The translations under genes and the position numbers were made by a program. Under the pieces are notes generated by a model. The model worked only from the letters and a program-made list of their open reading frames with translations, made no database searches and had not been told where the DNA came from. Below are positions 42,847-51,351 of a stretch of DNA of 51,411 nucleotides, piece after piece; the stretch's first letter is position 1, and each line of letters begins with the position of its first letter. Source of the DNA: Acetobacteraceae bacterium. GTDB lineage: Bacteria; Pseudomonadota; Alphaproteobacteria; Acetobacterales; Acetobacteraceae. Where the stretch lies: NCBI GenBank assembly GCA_947371015.1, contig CANBNK010000025.1, positions 1-51,411 of the forward strand, given 5' to 3'.

Positions 42847-43078
42847 TCAGCACGACCGTGCTGCCGTCGGCCAGGTCCTGGCAGGCCAGCACGGCATGGC
42901 CTTGCTCAACCGCGGTTTTCGGTACGTTGGCCCGGGGCTCGGCGCCCTTCAGCACGACCTTGAGCACTTGGCCCGGCACCATTCGGTCCAGCGCCAGCCG
43001 GGTGCGGACGAAGGTCATGGGGCAAGTCTCGGCCGTGATATCCAGTTCACGGTCGCTGGGCTGTTCTTTGATGTCCAC
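42833..43078 (-). CDS. TusA-family sulfurtransferase
   Basis: An 81-residue TusA/SirA-fold protein. The active-site motif is LDITAETCPMTFVRTRLALD, where the 'CP' cysteine carries the persulfide; the C-terminal half has KVVLKGAEPRANVPKTA and ends with VLIRKG. The family delivers sulfur to tRNA thiolation or molybdenum-cofactor enzymes. The start is uncertain: GTG at 43078 (with GGTGA upstream) or GTG at 43087; neither is an ATG. It is divergent from mucR across about 98 bp and convergent with rimI. Confidence 0.85.
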   Translation of the reverse strand: MDIKEQPSDRELDITAETCPMTFVRTRLALDRMVPGQVLKVVLKGAEPRANVPKTAVEQGHAVLACQDLADGSTVVLIRKG

Positions 43079-43176
43079 ACATTTCACCGTTGCTTGTTCA
43101 AAAAACCGATTGCATGCATTGCCAAACAGGATTTGATGGCAATATACCGACGCGAATCGAGGGAACACAGTCTTCC

Positions 43177-43641
43177 ATGGCCGAACAAACCGCAAATGCC
43201 GAACTGCTGGGACTGACCGCGGAAATTGTCGCGGCACATGTTTCCAACAACCCGGTGGCATTGACCGATCTGCCGAATCTGATCCAGGAAGTCTATCGCA
43301 CGCTGGCCAATGTTGGCGTGCCGCAGGCCAAGCCGGAACCCGAGCGGCCGCAGCCTGCCGTGCCGGTGAAGAAGTCGATCACGCCGGGCTACCTGATCTG
43401 CCTGGAAGACGGCAAGAAGCTGAAGATGCTGAAGCGGCACCTGCAGACCAGCTACAACATGACGCCCGACCAGTACCGTGAGCGTTGGGGCCTTTCCTCC
43501 GACTATCCGATGGTGGCGCCGGATTACGCCCAGCACCGCTCCTCGCTGGCCAAGAAGATCGGCCTGGGTACCAAGCCGCGCGGTCGCCCGCCCGGCCGCC
43601 CGCGCAAGGATGCCGCGATGACCCCGCCCAAGGGCGGCTGA
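43177..43641 (+). CDS. MucR/Ros-family transcriptional regulator
   Basis: A 154-residue zinc-finger-like regulator. After a helical N-terminus (LTAEIVAAHVSNNPVALTDL, which in MucR mediates oligomers) comes the DNA-binding part: LICLEDGKKLKMLKRHLQTS, YNMTPDQYRERWGLSSDYPM and a basic tail PRGRPPGRPRKD, which resembles an AT-hook. The usual Ros Cys-x2-Cys-x9-His-x4-His ligands are incomplete: C-L-E-D has Asp for the second Cys, and the final His is Tyr or Ser. MucR proteins act as nucleoid-associated regulators in alphaproteobacteria. The ATG at 43177 begins MAEQTANAELLGLTAEIVA; GAGGGA lies about 12 bases upstream. Confidence 0.95.
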   Translation: MAEQTANAELLGLTAEIVAAHVSNNPVALTDLPNLIQEVYRTLANVGVPQAKPEPERPQPAVPVKKSITPGYLICLEDGKKLKMLKRHLQTSYNMTPDQYRERWGLSSDYPMVAPDYAQHRSSLAKKIGLGTKPRGRPPGRPRKDAAMTPPKGG

Positions 43642-43804
43642 TTCCGGCCCGGTCGCTGCCCTTCGGGGCGGGCTTCCGGGGTTTCATCTTGTCGCCTGCC
43701 GGCGGCGCGGTCGGTGATGGCCGCCGACCTCCAGGCCGGCTATGGTGCCTCCAGATACTAAGGGCGGGCACCGGGCCTGCCTCACGGAGAGCTTGCGCCC
43801 CCGC

Positions 43805-44299
43805 ATGCAGACGCGCGCGCCCATTGCTGCCCAGGACCTGTCCCGCATCGAGCGCCTGTGCGTGGAGCGTGGGCTGAAGATGACCGGCCAGCGCCGGCTC
43901 ATCGCCCGCGTGCTGTCGGACGCCGAGGACCACCCCGATGTCGAGGAACTGTATCGCCGCGCGGTGACGCAGGATGGCCGCATCTCCATCGCCACGGTGT
44001 ACCGCACGGTCCGGCTGCTGGAGGAGAAGGGCATCCTGGAACGCCACGACTTCGGCGGCGGCCGCGCCCGGTATGAACCCGCCGAGCATGGCGAGCACCA
44101 TCACCTGATCGACATCGACACCGGGCTGGTGCTGGAGTTCGCCGACCCGCGGCATGAGGAACTGGCCAAGGAAATCGCCGCCCGGCTGGGCTTCGAGCTG
44201 GTCGGGCATCGACTGGAACTGTTCGGCCGCAAGTTCCCCGAGGCCCATGCCACCGCCAGCGTCACGCCGCGTCGCCGCCAGCGGGAACGCACCGCGTGA
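43805..44299 (+). CDS. fur: Fur-family metal-responsive repressor (Mur-like)
   Basis: A 164-residue Fur/Mur protein. Features: LKMTGQRRLIARVLSDAEDH (winged helix), ISIATVYRTVRLLEEKGIL (recognition helix), RYEPAEHGEHHHLIDIDTG and VLEFADPRHEELAKEIAARL. The HHHLIDI segment has no CxxC pair, so it resembles the rhizobial Fur/Mur type, which answers to manganese or iron, rather than E. coli Fur. Length is usual. The ATG at 43805 is used; a frame open from 43742 has a poor N-terminus. The stop overlaps the GTG of olsB (GTGA), so the regulator is translated with a lipid-synthesis gene. Confidence 0.93.
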   Translation: MQTRAPIAAQDLSRIERLCVERGLKMTGQRRLIARVLSDAEDHPDVEELYRRAVTQDGRISIATVYRTVRLLEEKGILERHDFGGGRARYEPAEHGEHHHLIDIDTGLVLEFADPRHEELAKEIAARLGFELVGHRLELFGRKFPEAHATASVTPRRRQRERTA

Positions 44300-45165
44300 G
44301 CGCGGACCCCTTGGCCACGCCGCCCCCCTTGGCGGCCGCCTTGGCGCCCAGCGATACGGGCTTCGTCGAGTTGCGGTCGAACAACCTCGGCGTCCGCATC
44401 GCAGATACCGCGGCCGAGGTGGATGCGGTGCAGGCGCTGCGCTACCGCGTGTTCTACGATGAGATGGGCGCCCGCGCCGATGCCGCCACCGCCGCCAGCC
44501 GGCGCGACGTGGATGAGTACGACGCCGTGGCCGACCATCTGGTGGTGGTGGACCACGACCTGGGCGACGGGCCAGAGGGGATTGTCGGCTGCTATCGGCT
44601 GATCCGCCGCCCCGCCGCCGCCAAGGTCGGCCGGTTCTATTCCTCGGCCGAATACGATGTGGGCAAGCTGATCGCGCGGCCCGGCGAGATCATGGAACTC
44701 GGCCGGTCCTGCGTGGCGACGGATTATCGCACCCGCGGCACCATGCAGTTGCTGTGGCGCGGCATTGCCGCCTATGTGCTGCTGCACCGGGTGGACCTGC
44801 TGTTCGGCTGCGCCAGCCTGCCGGGGACCGACCTGGCGACACTGGCGCCGCAGCTGACCTATCTGGCGCGCAACCACCTGGCGCCGGAGGAAATCCGCCC
44901 GCGCGCCCTGGCCGAACGCTACGTGGCGATGGACCGGCTGCCGCCGGATGCGGTGGACAGCCGTCGGGCGCTGAACGACCTGCCGCCGCTGATCAAGGGC
45001 TACCTGCGGCTGGGTGGCTTCATCGGCGATGGCGCGGTGCTGGACGAGCAGTTCAACACCACGGATGTCTGCATCGTGGTCAAGACCGACCTGATCAACG
45101 CGAAGTATTCCAAGCACTACGAACGCCGGGTCGGCTGGACCACGGAACTCGAGGTTGAGGAATAG
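44296..45165 (+). CDS. olsB: L-ornithine N-alpha-acyltransferase OlsB
   Basis: A 289-residue GNAT-like acyltransferase that adds a 3-hydroxyacyl chain from ACP to ornithine, making lyso-ornithine lipid. Motifs: VRIADTAAEVDAVQALRYRV, FYDEMGARADA, GKLIARPGEIMELGRSCVAT, LLWRGIAAYVLLHRVDLLFG and KGYLRLGGFIGDGAVLDEQF with FNTTDVCIVV. These match OlsB, whose length is about 290-300. It starts at GTG 44296, overlapping the fur stop. olsA lies about 1.1 kb downstream, separated by a gene on the other strand. Confidence 0.93.
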   Translation: MSADPLATPPPLAAALAPSDTGFVELRSNNLGVRIADTAAEVDAVQALRYRVFYDEMGARADAATAASRRDVDEYDAVADHLVVVDHDLGDGPEGIVGCYRLIRRPAAAKVGRFYSSAEYDVGKLIARPGEIMELGRSCVATDYRTRGTMQLLWRGIAAYVLLHRVDLLFGCASLPGTDLATLAPQLTYLARNHLAPEEIRPRALAERYVAMDRLPPDAVDSRRALNDLPPLIKGYLRLGGFIGDGAVLDEQFNTTDVCIVVKTDLINAKYSKHYERRVGWTTELEVEE

Positions 45166-45177
45166 CGCCCCGCCGGA

Positions 45178-46143
45178 TCAGGCGGCGGCGCCCAGTTGCA
45201 GTTGCCGCGCCAGGGTCTTCGGGTCCAACTCAGCCAGGATGGCGTTGCCGCGCAGGGTGCGGCCACCCAGCACCTCCAGCAGCGTCAGCGCAGCCTCCGC
45301 CACCGGCATCGGCACCTGGGCGGCCCGGCCCAGCGCCAGCAGGAAGCTCAGCGCGTGCGGTGCCTCGGCCAGGGCGCGTTCCGGCTCCGGTGCAGGCAGG
45401 CCGCCGACTTCGGCCATGAAGCGCTGGGCATCCGGCAGGCGGTGGCCGAAGCGGGCGGCCAGGGCGTCGCGTTCCGCGGTCAGCGCCGCCAGCAGCCGGG
45501 CCAGCGCGGCCGGGTCGGCCTGGCCGGCGGGGCCAAGCCCGGGGGCCAGCGCCTGGGCGGCGTGCAGCAGCGGCATCAGGTCCGCCAGCGCGGCGGCCAG
45601 CGCGTCGGCCAGGGGTTCCGCCGGCACGCCGAACAACGCCTCCACCAGCGGCGCCAACCGGGCGGTGGCGGCGGCGGGAACCGCGCCCAGCCACAGCTTG
45701 CCGCGGATGGCGCCGATCCAGACCCGGTCGCCACCCAGGCGCCGCGCGGTCATCGGCGGAGTCGCCAGCGCGCCGATCGGGACGCGGATGCCGCGGGCCA
45801 CCAGCAGGCGGTCCAGCAACAGGGGCGAGAGCGAGGTCGCCGGGGCCACCAGCATGGCCGGGGCGCCCTGCACCACGGCGGCGACGCGGCGCATCACCTG
45901 GCCCTGGGCGTGGCCCGGCACGGCCAGCAGCACCACCTCGGCATCGGCCAGGGCGCGGCCGAGGTCGGCGGCGACCAGCACCGGGAAGCGGCCGGCCAGC
46001 TGGCCTTCCGCCAGCACGGCGTCGCGGATGCCCCGGGTGCCGCCACCGCGCGGCGACCACAGCGTCACGCCATGCCCACGCGCGGCCGCCATGGCGGCCG
46101 AGGCCAGGCCGACCGGGCCGGCACCGAGGATGGTCAGGCGCAT
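45178..46143 (-). CDS. NAD(P)-binding opine/octopine-dehydrogenase-like protein
   Basis: A 321-residue protein with an N-terminal Rossmann fold, MRLTILGAGPVGLASAAMAA with a GxGxxG/A loop, then ARGHGVTLWSPRGGGTRG and LADAEVVLLAVPGHAQGQVM. A helical second domain (residues 190-321) follows, rich in Ala/Leu, with AEAPHALSFLLALGRAA and LAELDPKTLARQLQL. The overall layout is that of NAD/NADP octopine/nopaline dehydrogenases or ketopantoate-reductase relatives. The substrate is unknown. AAAGGA lies just upstream of the ATG. It is convergent with olsB (12 bp gap) and divergent from olsA, with a 24-bp tandem repeat just behind its start. Confidence 0.75.
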   Translation of the reverse strand: MRLTILGAGPVGLASAAMAAARGHGVTLWSPRGGGTRGIRDAVLAEGQLAGRFPVLVAADLGRALADAEVVLLAVPGHAQGQVMRRVAAVVQGAPAMLVAPATSLSPLLLDRLLVARGIRVPIGALATPPMTARRLGGDRVWIGAIRGKLWLGAVPAAATARLAPLVEALFGVPAEPLADALAAALADLMPLLHAAQALAPGLGPAGQADPAALARLLAALTAERDALAARFGHRLPDAQRFMAEVGGLPAPEPERALAEAPHALSFLLALGRAAQVPMPVAEAALTLLEVLGGRTLRGNAILAELDPKTLARQLQLGAAA

Positions 46144-46156
46144 CGGGGATCCTTTC

Positions 46157-46228
46157 GCGCTGCGGTGTCACCACCGCGTCGCGCTGCGGTTTGACCACCG
46201 CGTCGCGTCGCGGTGTGACCACCGCGCG
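46157..46228. repeat. 24-bp tandem repeat, three units
   Basis: Units at 46157-46180, 46181-46204 and 46205-46228 follow the pattern GCGCTGCGGTGTCACCACCG plus CGTC, with few differences. Each unit contains a short inverted repeat (GCGGT ... ACCGC). The array sits 13 bp behind the start of the opine-dehydrogenase-like gene and about 80 bp before olsA, in the divergent promoter region. Its unit sequence differs from the array at 4.7 kb, though the period is the same. Confidence 0.88.
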
Positions 46229-46307
46229 GCCGGGCCGTCAACCTGTCATCAACCCGTCGCGCGGCTGTCATTGCCCTGTCCTGCCCGGCGCGCTACGCGC
46301 AGCACCC

Positions 46308-47258
46308 ATGGACATTGCCGCGACATCGACCATGGATAGCCTGCAACCGCGCCGGCTGAAGCGGAAAGGCCCGTTGCGCTTCAGCAGCCGCCGGCATGGC
46401 GCCGCGCCGCGGGAGTTGTTCGCCGACCGGCCCCAGGGCGGCCAGTTGCGCGCGGTGCGCCGCCTGGTGCTGGTGATGCTGTGGACGCTGGTGGCGCTGC
46501 CGTTGCAGGCGGTGCTGCTGCTGTTCCCGGGGCGGGCCAAGGCGCGGTTCGCGCGGGTCTATCACCGCACCCTGTGCCGCCTGATTGGGCTGCAGGTGCA
46601 GGTGGTGGGGGAGGTCTGCCGCGACCGGCCGGTGCTGTACGTGGCCAATCATTCCAGCTGGCTGGACATTCTGGCGCTGGGCGGCACGCTGGAAGCCTGC
46701 TTCATCGCCAAGGCGGAAGTGGACAGCTACCCGCTGGTCAACCTGATCGCCCGGCTGGGCCGCACCGTCTTCGTCAGCCGCAACCGCGGCACTACGGGGC
46801 GCGAGGCCGATGCGATGAAGGCGCTGATGCAGGGCGGCGACAGCCTCATCCTGTTCCCCGAGGGCACCAGCAACGACGGCACGCGCGTGCTGCCCTTCCG
46901 TAGTGCCTTCCTGGGCGTGGCGAAGGAAGCGCAGCAGGTGCAGCCGATCTCGGTGGTGTATGACCGGCTCGGCGGCATGCCGGCGCTGCGGCGGGACCGC
47001 GCGGTGTTCGCCTGGTTCGGCGACATGGAGTTGGGCAGCCATTCCTGGCAGCTGCTGCGGCGTGAGGGGGCCCGGGTGACGGTGCTGCTGCACCAGCCCT
47101 TCCCGCCCGAGGCGATGCCCGACCGCAAGGTGATGACGCGGGAATGCAGCCGGGTGGTCAGCGCCGGCGCGGCGGACCTGCGGCAGAACCGGGCGGCGCG
47201 GCCGTTGGCGGCGCTGGCGCACCAGCATGGCTCGGCACTGTCATCTCACCACGCTTGA
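46308..47258 (+). CDS. olsA: Lyso-ornithine lipid/1-acylglycerol-3-phosphate O-acyltransferase OlsA
   Basis: A 316-residue PlsC-type acyltransferase with one N-terminal membrane helix (about residues 52-72, RRLVLVMLWTLVALPLQAVL). The catalytic motif NHSSWLD (NHx4D) is followed by FIAKAEVDSYPLVNLIARLG and LILFPEGTSNDGTRVLPFRS, the phosphate-acceptor site, then QPISVVYDRLG. In this locus, near olsB, the ornithine-lipid role is likely, but a general PlsC activity is possible. The ATG at 46308 is used; 46332 is an alternative. The basic N-terminus PRRLKRKGPLRFSSRR may bind the membrane. Confidence 0.88.
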   Translation: MDIAATSTMDSLQPRRLKRKGPLRFSSRRHGAAPRELFADRPQGGQLRAVRRLVLVMLWTLVALPLQAVLLLFPGRAKARFARVYHRTLCRLIGLQVQVVGEVCRDRPVLYVANHSSWLDILALGGTLEACFIAKAEVDSYPLVNLIARLGRTVFVSRNRGTTGREADAMKALMQGGDSLILFPEGTSNDGTRVLPFRSAFLGVAKEAQQVQPISVVYDRLGGMPALRRDRAVFAWFGDMELGSHSWQLLRREGARVTVLLHQPFPPEAMPDRKVMTRECSRVVSAGAADLRQNRAARPLAALAHQHGSALSSHHA

Positions 47259-47313
47259 CCCGGCGCCGCCGCATCCCTGAGGCTGCGGGCATGATGCGAA
47301 TCGCTCCTGTTCC

Positions 47314-47343
47314 GCGTTGGTGGCGCTGAAGCCCACCCAACGC
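47314..47343. repeat. REP-like hairpin upstream of miaB
   Basis: GCGTTGGTGG (47314-47323) pairs with CCACCCAACGC (47333-47343) with one bulged base and a short GC-rich loop, between olsA and miaB. The flanking sequence (to about 47390) also reads open on the minus strand with phrases such as [11 protein letters not shown], which recur in REP-associated spurious proteins of related genomes. There is no T-run, so it is not a clear terminator. Confidence 0.45.
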
Positions 47344-47417
47344 TTGACCCCGACCGCCCCGGCGCGCAAAGGCGCCGGTTGTCCCGGCCTTGTCCCTGCC
47401 GGGCGGCGGAGCCTTTG

Positions 47418-48872
47418 ATGAGCGAGACCGGGAAACCCAACAAGCGCCGCGTGCTGATCCGCACCTATGGCTGCCAGATGAACGTCTATGACAGCGACCG
47501 CATGGCCGACGTGCTGGCGCCGCTGGGCTATGCGCCGACCGATGATCTGGCGCTGGCCGACATGGTCATTCTGAATACCTGCCATATCCGGGAAAAGGCC
47601 GCCGAGAAGGTCTTCTCCGAGTTGGGCCGGCTGCGTGAGCTGAAGCAGGAGAAGGCCGGCCGCGGCGAGCAGCTGACCCTGGCGGTGGCGGGCTGCGTCG
47701 CCCAGGCCGAGGGCGCCGAGATCACCGCCCGGGCGCCGTGGGTGGATATCGTGCTGGGGCCGCAGAGCTATCACCGCCTGCCGGAATTGGTAGCGCGGGT
47801 GGCGCGGGCCGGGAAGCTGCCGCCCAATCCGCAGACCGGGCACCCCGTGGGCAGCAAGCTGCTGGATACCGACTTCCCGGTGGAGAGCAAGTTCGACCAC
47901 CTACCGGAGGCCAGCCAGGGCCAGGGGAAGGATCGTGGTATCGCGGCGTTCCTGACCATCCAGGAAGGCTGCGACAAGTTCTGTTCGTTCTGCGTGGTGC
48001 CCTATACGCGCGGGTCCGAGTATTCGCGGCCGGTGGCGGCGGTGCTGGCTGAGGCACGGCGCCTGGTGGCCCGTGGCGCGCGGGAAATCTCCGTGCTGGG
48101 GCAGAACGTGAATGCCTATCACGGCGAGGGTGATCAAGGCCCGGTCGGCCTGGGCCGGTTGCTGCGGGAGTTGGCAAAAATCCCTGGGCTGGACCGGCTG
48201 CGCTACACCACCAGCCATCCGCGGGATGTGAATGACGACCTGGTGGGGGCGCATCGCGACCTGCCGCAGCTGATGCCCCTGCTGCACCTGCCGGTGCAGT
48301 CCGGCAGCGACCGCATGCTCCAGGCGATGAACCGCGGCCATACCGCCGCTGAGTTCCGCCGCGTGGTGGACCGGTTGCGCCAGGCGCAGCCGGGGCTGGC
48401 GCTGTCGTCGGACTTCATCGTCGGCCACCCCGGCGAGACCGCCGCCGACCATGAGGCCAGCCTGGCGCTGATCCGCGAGATCGGCTTCGCCAGCGCCTAC
48501 AGCTTCAAATACTCGCCCCGGCCCGGCACGCCGGCAGCCGGGGCGCCCAACAAGGTGCCCGAGGCGCTGATGGATGCGCGCCTGGCCGAATTGCAGGCGC
48601 TGCTGCGGGACCAGCAGCAGGCGTTCAATCTCTCGCGTGTTGGCATGACCATGGACGTGCTGTTCACTGGCCCGGGGCGCCACCCCGGCCAGGTGGCGGG
48701 CCGCACGCCCTGGCTGCAACCGATCCATCTGCTGGGGCCGGCCGACCTCATCGGGACCATCGCCCCGGTCAGGGTGGTGGGGGTGCAACCCAACTCCCTC
48801 AACGGTGCGCTGGCGGCCGCGGATGGGCAGACCCACATCATGCCAGCCAACCAGGAGCCAGCGCCCGCTTGA
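47418..48872 (+). CDS. miaB: tRNA-2-methylthio-N6-dimethylallyladenosine synthase MiaB
   Basis: A 484-residue radical-SAM methylthiotransferase for A37 of tRNAs. The N-terminal UPF0004 domain has [37 protein letters not shown] and [11 protein letters not shown], giving three Cys of the auxiliary cluster. The radical-SAM motif CDKFCSFC lies in [20 protein letters not shown], and a C-terminal TRAM domain begins near VLFTGPGRH. The ATG at 47418 has GGAG seven bases before it. It begins the miaB-phoH-ybeY-corC operon, and its stop overlaps the phoH TTG. Confidence 0.97.
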   Translation: MSETGKPNKRRVLIRTYGCQMNVYDSDRMADVLAPLGYAPTDDLALADMVILNTCHIREKAAEKVFSELGRLRELKQEKAGRGEQLTLAVAGCVAQAEGAEITARAPWVDIVLGPQSYHRLPELVARVARAGKLPPNPQTGHPVGSKLLDTDFPVESKFDHLPEASQGQGKDRGIAAFLTIQEGCDKFCSFCVVPYTRGSEYSRPVAAVLAEARRLVARGAREISVLGQNVNAYHGEGDQGPVGLGRLLRELAKIPGLDRLRYTTSHPRDVNDDLVGAHRDLPQLMPLLHLPVQSGSDRMLQAMNRGHTAAEFRRVVDRLRQAQPGLALSSDFIVGHPGETAADHEASLALIREIGFASAYSFKYSPRPGTPAAGAPNKVPEALMDARLAELQALLRDQQQAFNLSRVGMTMDVLFTGPGRHPGQVAGRTPWLQPIHLLGPADLIGTIAPVRVVGVQPNSLNGALAAADGQTHIMPANQEPAPA

Positions 48873-49912
48873 CCACCGCCACCCTTGCGCTCCGCCCCGT
48901 GCGGAACCCCGCCGCCGGTACTGTCGGAGAGGTCACCCTGACCTTCGCCGACAATGCCCGGCTCCCGCTGCTGTATGGCGACTACAACCGCCATCTGGTG
49001 AAGGTGGAACAATGGCTGGGGGTCCGATGTGCCGATCGGGGCAACCGCCTGACCATCACCGGGCCGGCCGAGCGGGTGGAGATGGCGGAGGCGGCGCTGA
49101 AGGCGCTGTGGCGGCAGTTGGAGCAGGGCCAGAAGGTGGGCAGCGGCGAAGTGGATGCAGCGCTGCGCATGGCGGAAGGCGAGGCCGAGAGCGATCCGCG
49201 CCTGCCGTTGCAGGACATTCCGCAGATCCGCACCCGCAAGGGCGTGATCGCGCCGCGCAGCCCGGCCCAGGCGGCGTACATGGATACGCTGATGCGCTGC
49301 GACATGGCGTTCGGCATCGGCCCGGCCGGCACCGGCAAGACCTACCTGGCGGTGGCCCAGGGGGTGGCGCTGCTGCTGGCGGGGCGGGTGGACAAGATCA
49401 TCCTCAGCCGTCCCGCGGTGGAAGCCGGCGAGCGCCTGGGCTTCCTGCCCGGCGACATGAAGGAGAAGGTCGATCCCTACCTTCGCCCGCTCTATGACGC
49501 ACTGAACGACATGATGACGGCCGAGCAGGTGGCCAAGCGGATAGAGCGCGGCGAGATCGAGATCGCCCCGCTGGCCTTCATGCGCGGGCGTACCCTCGCC
49601 CATTCGTATTGCATCCTGGACGAGGCCCAGAACACCACGCCGGCCCAAATAAAAATGTTCCTGACCCGGATGGGCGAGGGCAGCCGCATGGTGATCACTG
49701 GCGACCCGACCCAGGTGGATTTGCCGTCCCACCAGCCCAGCGGGCTGGTCGATGCGCTGAAGATACTGGAAGGCGTCGCCGGCATTGCTGTAACACGCTT
49801 TGACGAGCGGGATGTGGTAAGGCACCCGCTTGTTGCTCGGATTGTTTCTGCCTATGGCCGCGCGGATGCGGCCCGGCAGCGGAAGAAGGACCACGATGGA
49901 ACCGGGAAGTAG
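48869..49912 (+). CDS. PhoH-like ATPase (PhoL type)
   Basis: A 347-residue P-loop protein with an N-terminal KH-like RNA-binding part (about residues 20-90, [20 protein letters not shown]). The ATPase has Walker [37 protein letters not shown], Walker [13 protein letters not shown] and [19 protein letters not shown]. It is thought to work with YbeY in RNA processing or ribosome quality control. The start is TTG at 48869, overlapping the miaB stop (TTGA); no ATG is available near the family start. The 3' end overlaps ybeY by 17 bp. Confidence 0.95.
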   Translation: MTTATLALRPVRNPAAGTVGEVTLTFADNARLPLLYGDYNRHLVKVEQWLGVRCADRGNRLTITGPAERVEMAEAALKALWRQLEQGQKVGSGEVDAALRMAEGEAESDPRLPLQDIPQIRTRKGVIAPRSPAQAAYMDTLMRCDMAFGIGPAGTGKTYLAVAQGVALLLAGRVDKIILSRPAVEAGERLGFLPGDMKEKVDPYLRPLYDALNDMMTAEQVAKRIERGEIEIAPLAFMRGRTLAHSYCILDEAQNTTPAQIKMFLTRMGEGSRMVITGDPTQVDLPSHQPSGLVDALKILEGVAGIAVTRFDERDVVRHPLVARIVSAYGRADAARQRKKDHDGTGK

Positions 49913-50411
49913 TCGTCCCGACGGCTGGCTGGGCATGGCGCCCAGCGCTGTTGGGACTGAAGTTATTGTCGCCGACGCCGCCTGGCGCCGGTTGCTGCCA
50001 CGGGCCGAGCTGCTGGCCCGCCGTGCCGTCGCCGCCACCCTGGCGGCCGAAGGCTGGGACGGCGCCGTGACGGTGCTGCTGACCGATGACCGCGCGCTGA
50101 AGCGGCTGAACGGCGAGCATCGCGGCAAGGAAAAGCCCACCAATGTGCTGAGCTTCCCCAACGACTACGGGGACCACCTGGGCGATATCGCCCTGGCATT
50201 GGGCGTGGTCCGGCGGGAAGCGCTGGCAGGCGGCAAGCGGATCGAGGCGCATTTCGCCCACCTCGTGGCGCATGGCACGCTGCACCTGCTGGGCCACGAC
50301 CACCTGCTGGCTGGCGAGGCGCGGGTGATGGAGCAGGCGGAGGCGCGGATCATGGCGCGGCTCAGGCTGCCCAACCCGTGGAAAGCACCGGTCGGACGGC
50401 TGGCCGCATGA
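49896..50411 (+). CDS. ybeY: Endoribonuclease YbeY
   Basis: A 171-residue metal-dependent RNase involved in 16S rRNA maturation. The zinc motif HxxxHxxxxxH reads HLVAHGTLHLLGHDH, with the conserved KEKPTNVLSFPNDYGDHLGD before it. Length is slightly above the usual 155-160 because of about 20 polar residues at the N-terminus ([20 protein letters not shown]). The ATG at 49896 has a perfect AAGGA five bases upstream, within the phoH coding end. The stop overlaps the next ATG (ATGA). Confidence 0.96.
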   Translation: MEPGSSRPDGWLGMAPSAVGTEVIVADAAWRRLLPRAELLARRAVAATLAAEGWDGAVTVLLTDDRALKRLNGEHRGKEKPTNVLSFPNDYGDHLGDIALALGVVRREALAGGKRIEAHFAHLVAHGTLHLLGHDHLLAGEARVMEQAEARIMARLRLPNPWKAPVGRLAA

Positions 50412-51307
50412 GCAGTTCCGCCGAACGCGGCAAGCTGATGTGGCGGCTGCAAGGGCTGATGCGCCGGCGCGAGGCCGAGAGCGTCCGCGACCGCATGGAA
50501 GAGCTGATCGAGGAGCAGGACGGGCCGGAGCGCCTGGGCACGGCGCTAGGTCACGAAACCGGGCTGGACGACCAGGAACGCGCGCTGCTCGGCAACGTGC
50601 TGAAGCTGCGCGGCAAGACCGCCTATGACGTGATGGTGCCGCGCGCCGATATCATTGCCATATCGGAAGACTCCACGCTGGAGCAGACCACGCGGCTGAT
50701 GCAGCGCGAGGGCCATAGCCGCTACCCGGTCTATCGCGGGCAGTTGGATGAGATGGTCGGCATGGTCCACATCAAGGACGTGTTTGCCGCCATCGGGCGG
50801 GAGGGGCCGTTTTCCCTGACCGGCATATTGCGCAAGCCACTGTTCGTGGTCACCGCCGTGCCGGTGCTGGACCTGCTGCTGCAGATGCGCCAGGCGCGGA
50901 TGCACATGGCGCTGGTGGTGGATGAGTATGGCGGGATCGACGGGCTGATCACCATCGAGGATCTCGTAGAAACCATCGTCGGCGATATCTCGGACGAGCA
51001 TGACGAGGACGGCCCACCGCACATGGTGGAGAAGCCGGACGGCACGATCGAGCTGGATGCCCGGACGCCGGTCGAAGATTTCGAGGCGCTGCTCGGCCCG
51101 GTGCTGACCGAGGACGAACGCGCCGCCGATATCGACACGGTCGGCGGGCTGGTGTTCACGCTCGCGGGGCGCGTGCCGGCCAAGGGCGAGTTGGTGAGCC
51201 ACTGTTCAGGGCTTGAGTTCCGCGTGCTGGAATCCGACCCGCGGCGTATCCGGCGGCTGCGAATCCGGAAGCCGGGGACGCAACCGGCCAAACAGGCGGC
51301 GGAGTAG
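50408..51307 (+). CDS. CorC/HlyC-type CBS-domain protein
   Basis: A 299-residue cytosolic member of the CorC/HlyC family (no DUF21 membrane domain). After an acidic/basic helical start, NVLKLRGKTAYDVMVPRADI leads into two CBS domains (about residues 80-205, with EGHSRYPVYRGQLDEMVGMV and ALVVDEYGGIDGLITIEDLV). The C-terminal CorC_HlyC transporter-associated domain follows (ELDARTPVEDFEALLG, FTLAGRVPAKGELV). Homologues influence Mg/Co efflux. The ATG overlaps the ybeY stop. In many relatives lnt follows; here no such gene starts in the last 100 bp. Confidence 0.93.
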   Translation: MSSSAERGKLMWRLQGLMRRREAESVRDRMEELIEEQDGPERLGTALGHETGLDDQERALLGNVLKLRGKTAYDVMVPRADIIAISEDSTLEQTTRLMQREGHSRYPVYRGQLDEMVGMVHIKDVFAAIGREGPFSLTGILRKPLFVVTAVPVLDLLLQMRQARMHMALVVDEYGGIDGLITIEDLVETIVGDISDEHDEDGPPHMVEKPDGTIELDARTPVEDFEALLGPVLTEDERAADIDTVGGLVFTLAGRVPAKGELVSHCSGLEFRVLESDPRRIRRLRIRKPGTQPAKQAAE

Positions 51308-51317
51308 CCGCGCCGCT

Positions 51318-51351
51318 GCTGGAGCGGTTGCGGTTGCGCTACCGCTCCAGC
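51318..51351 (+). terminator. Hairpin between convergent genes
   Basis: An 11-bp perfect inverted repeat, GCTGGAGCGGT (51318-51328) with ACCGCTCCAGC (51341-51351), starts 11 bp after the corC stop. A T-run is absent. The stop codon of the opposing partial gene falls within it, which fits a shared bidirectional terminator. Confidence 0.5.

Noticed and set aside
43642-43804. Terminator after mucR or Fur box before fur
   Set aside because: Only weak GC stems such as GCCC-TTC-GGGC, with no T-run and no clear AT-rich 19-mer operator.
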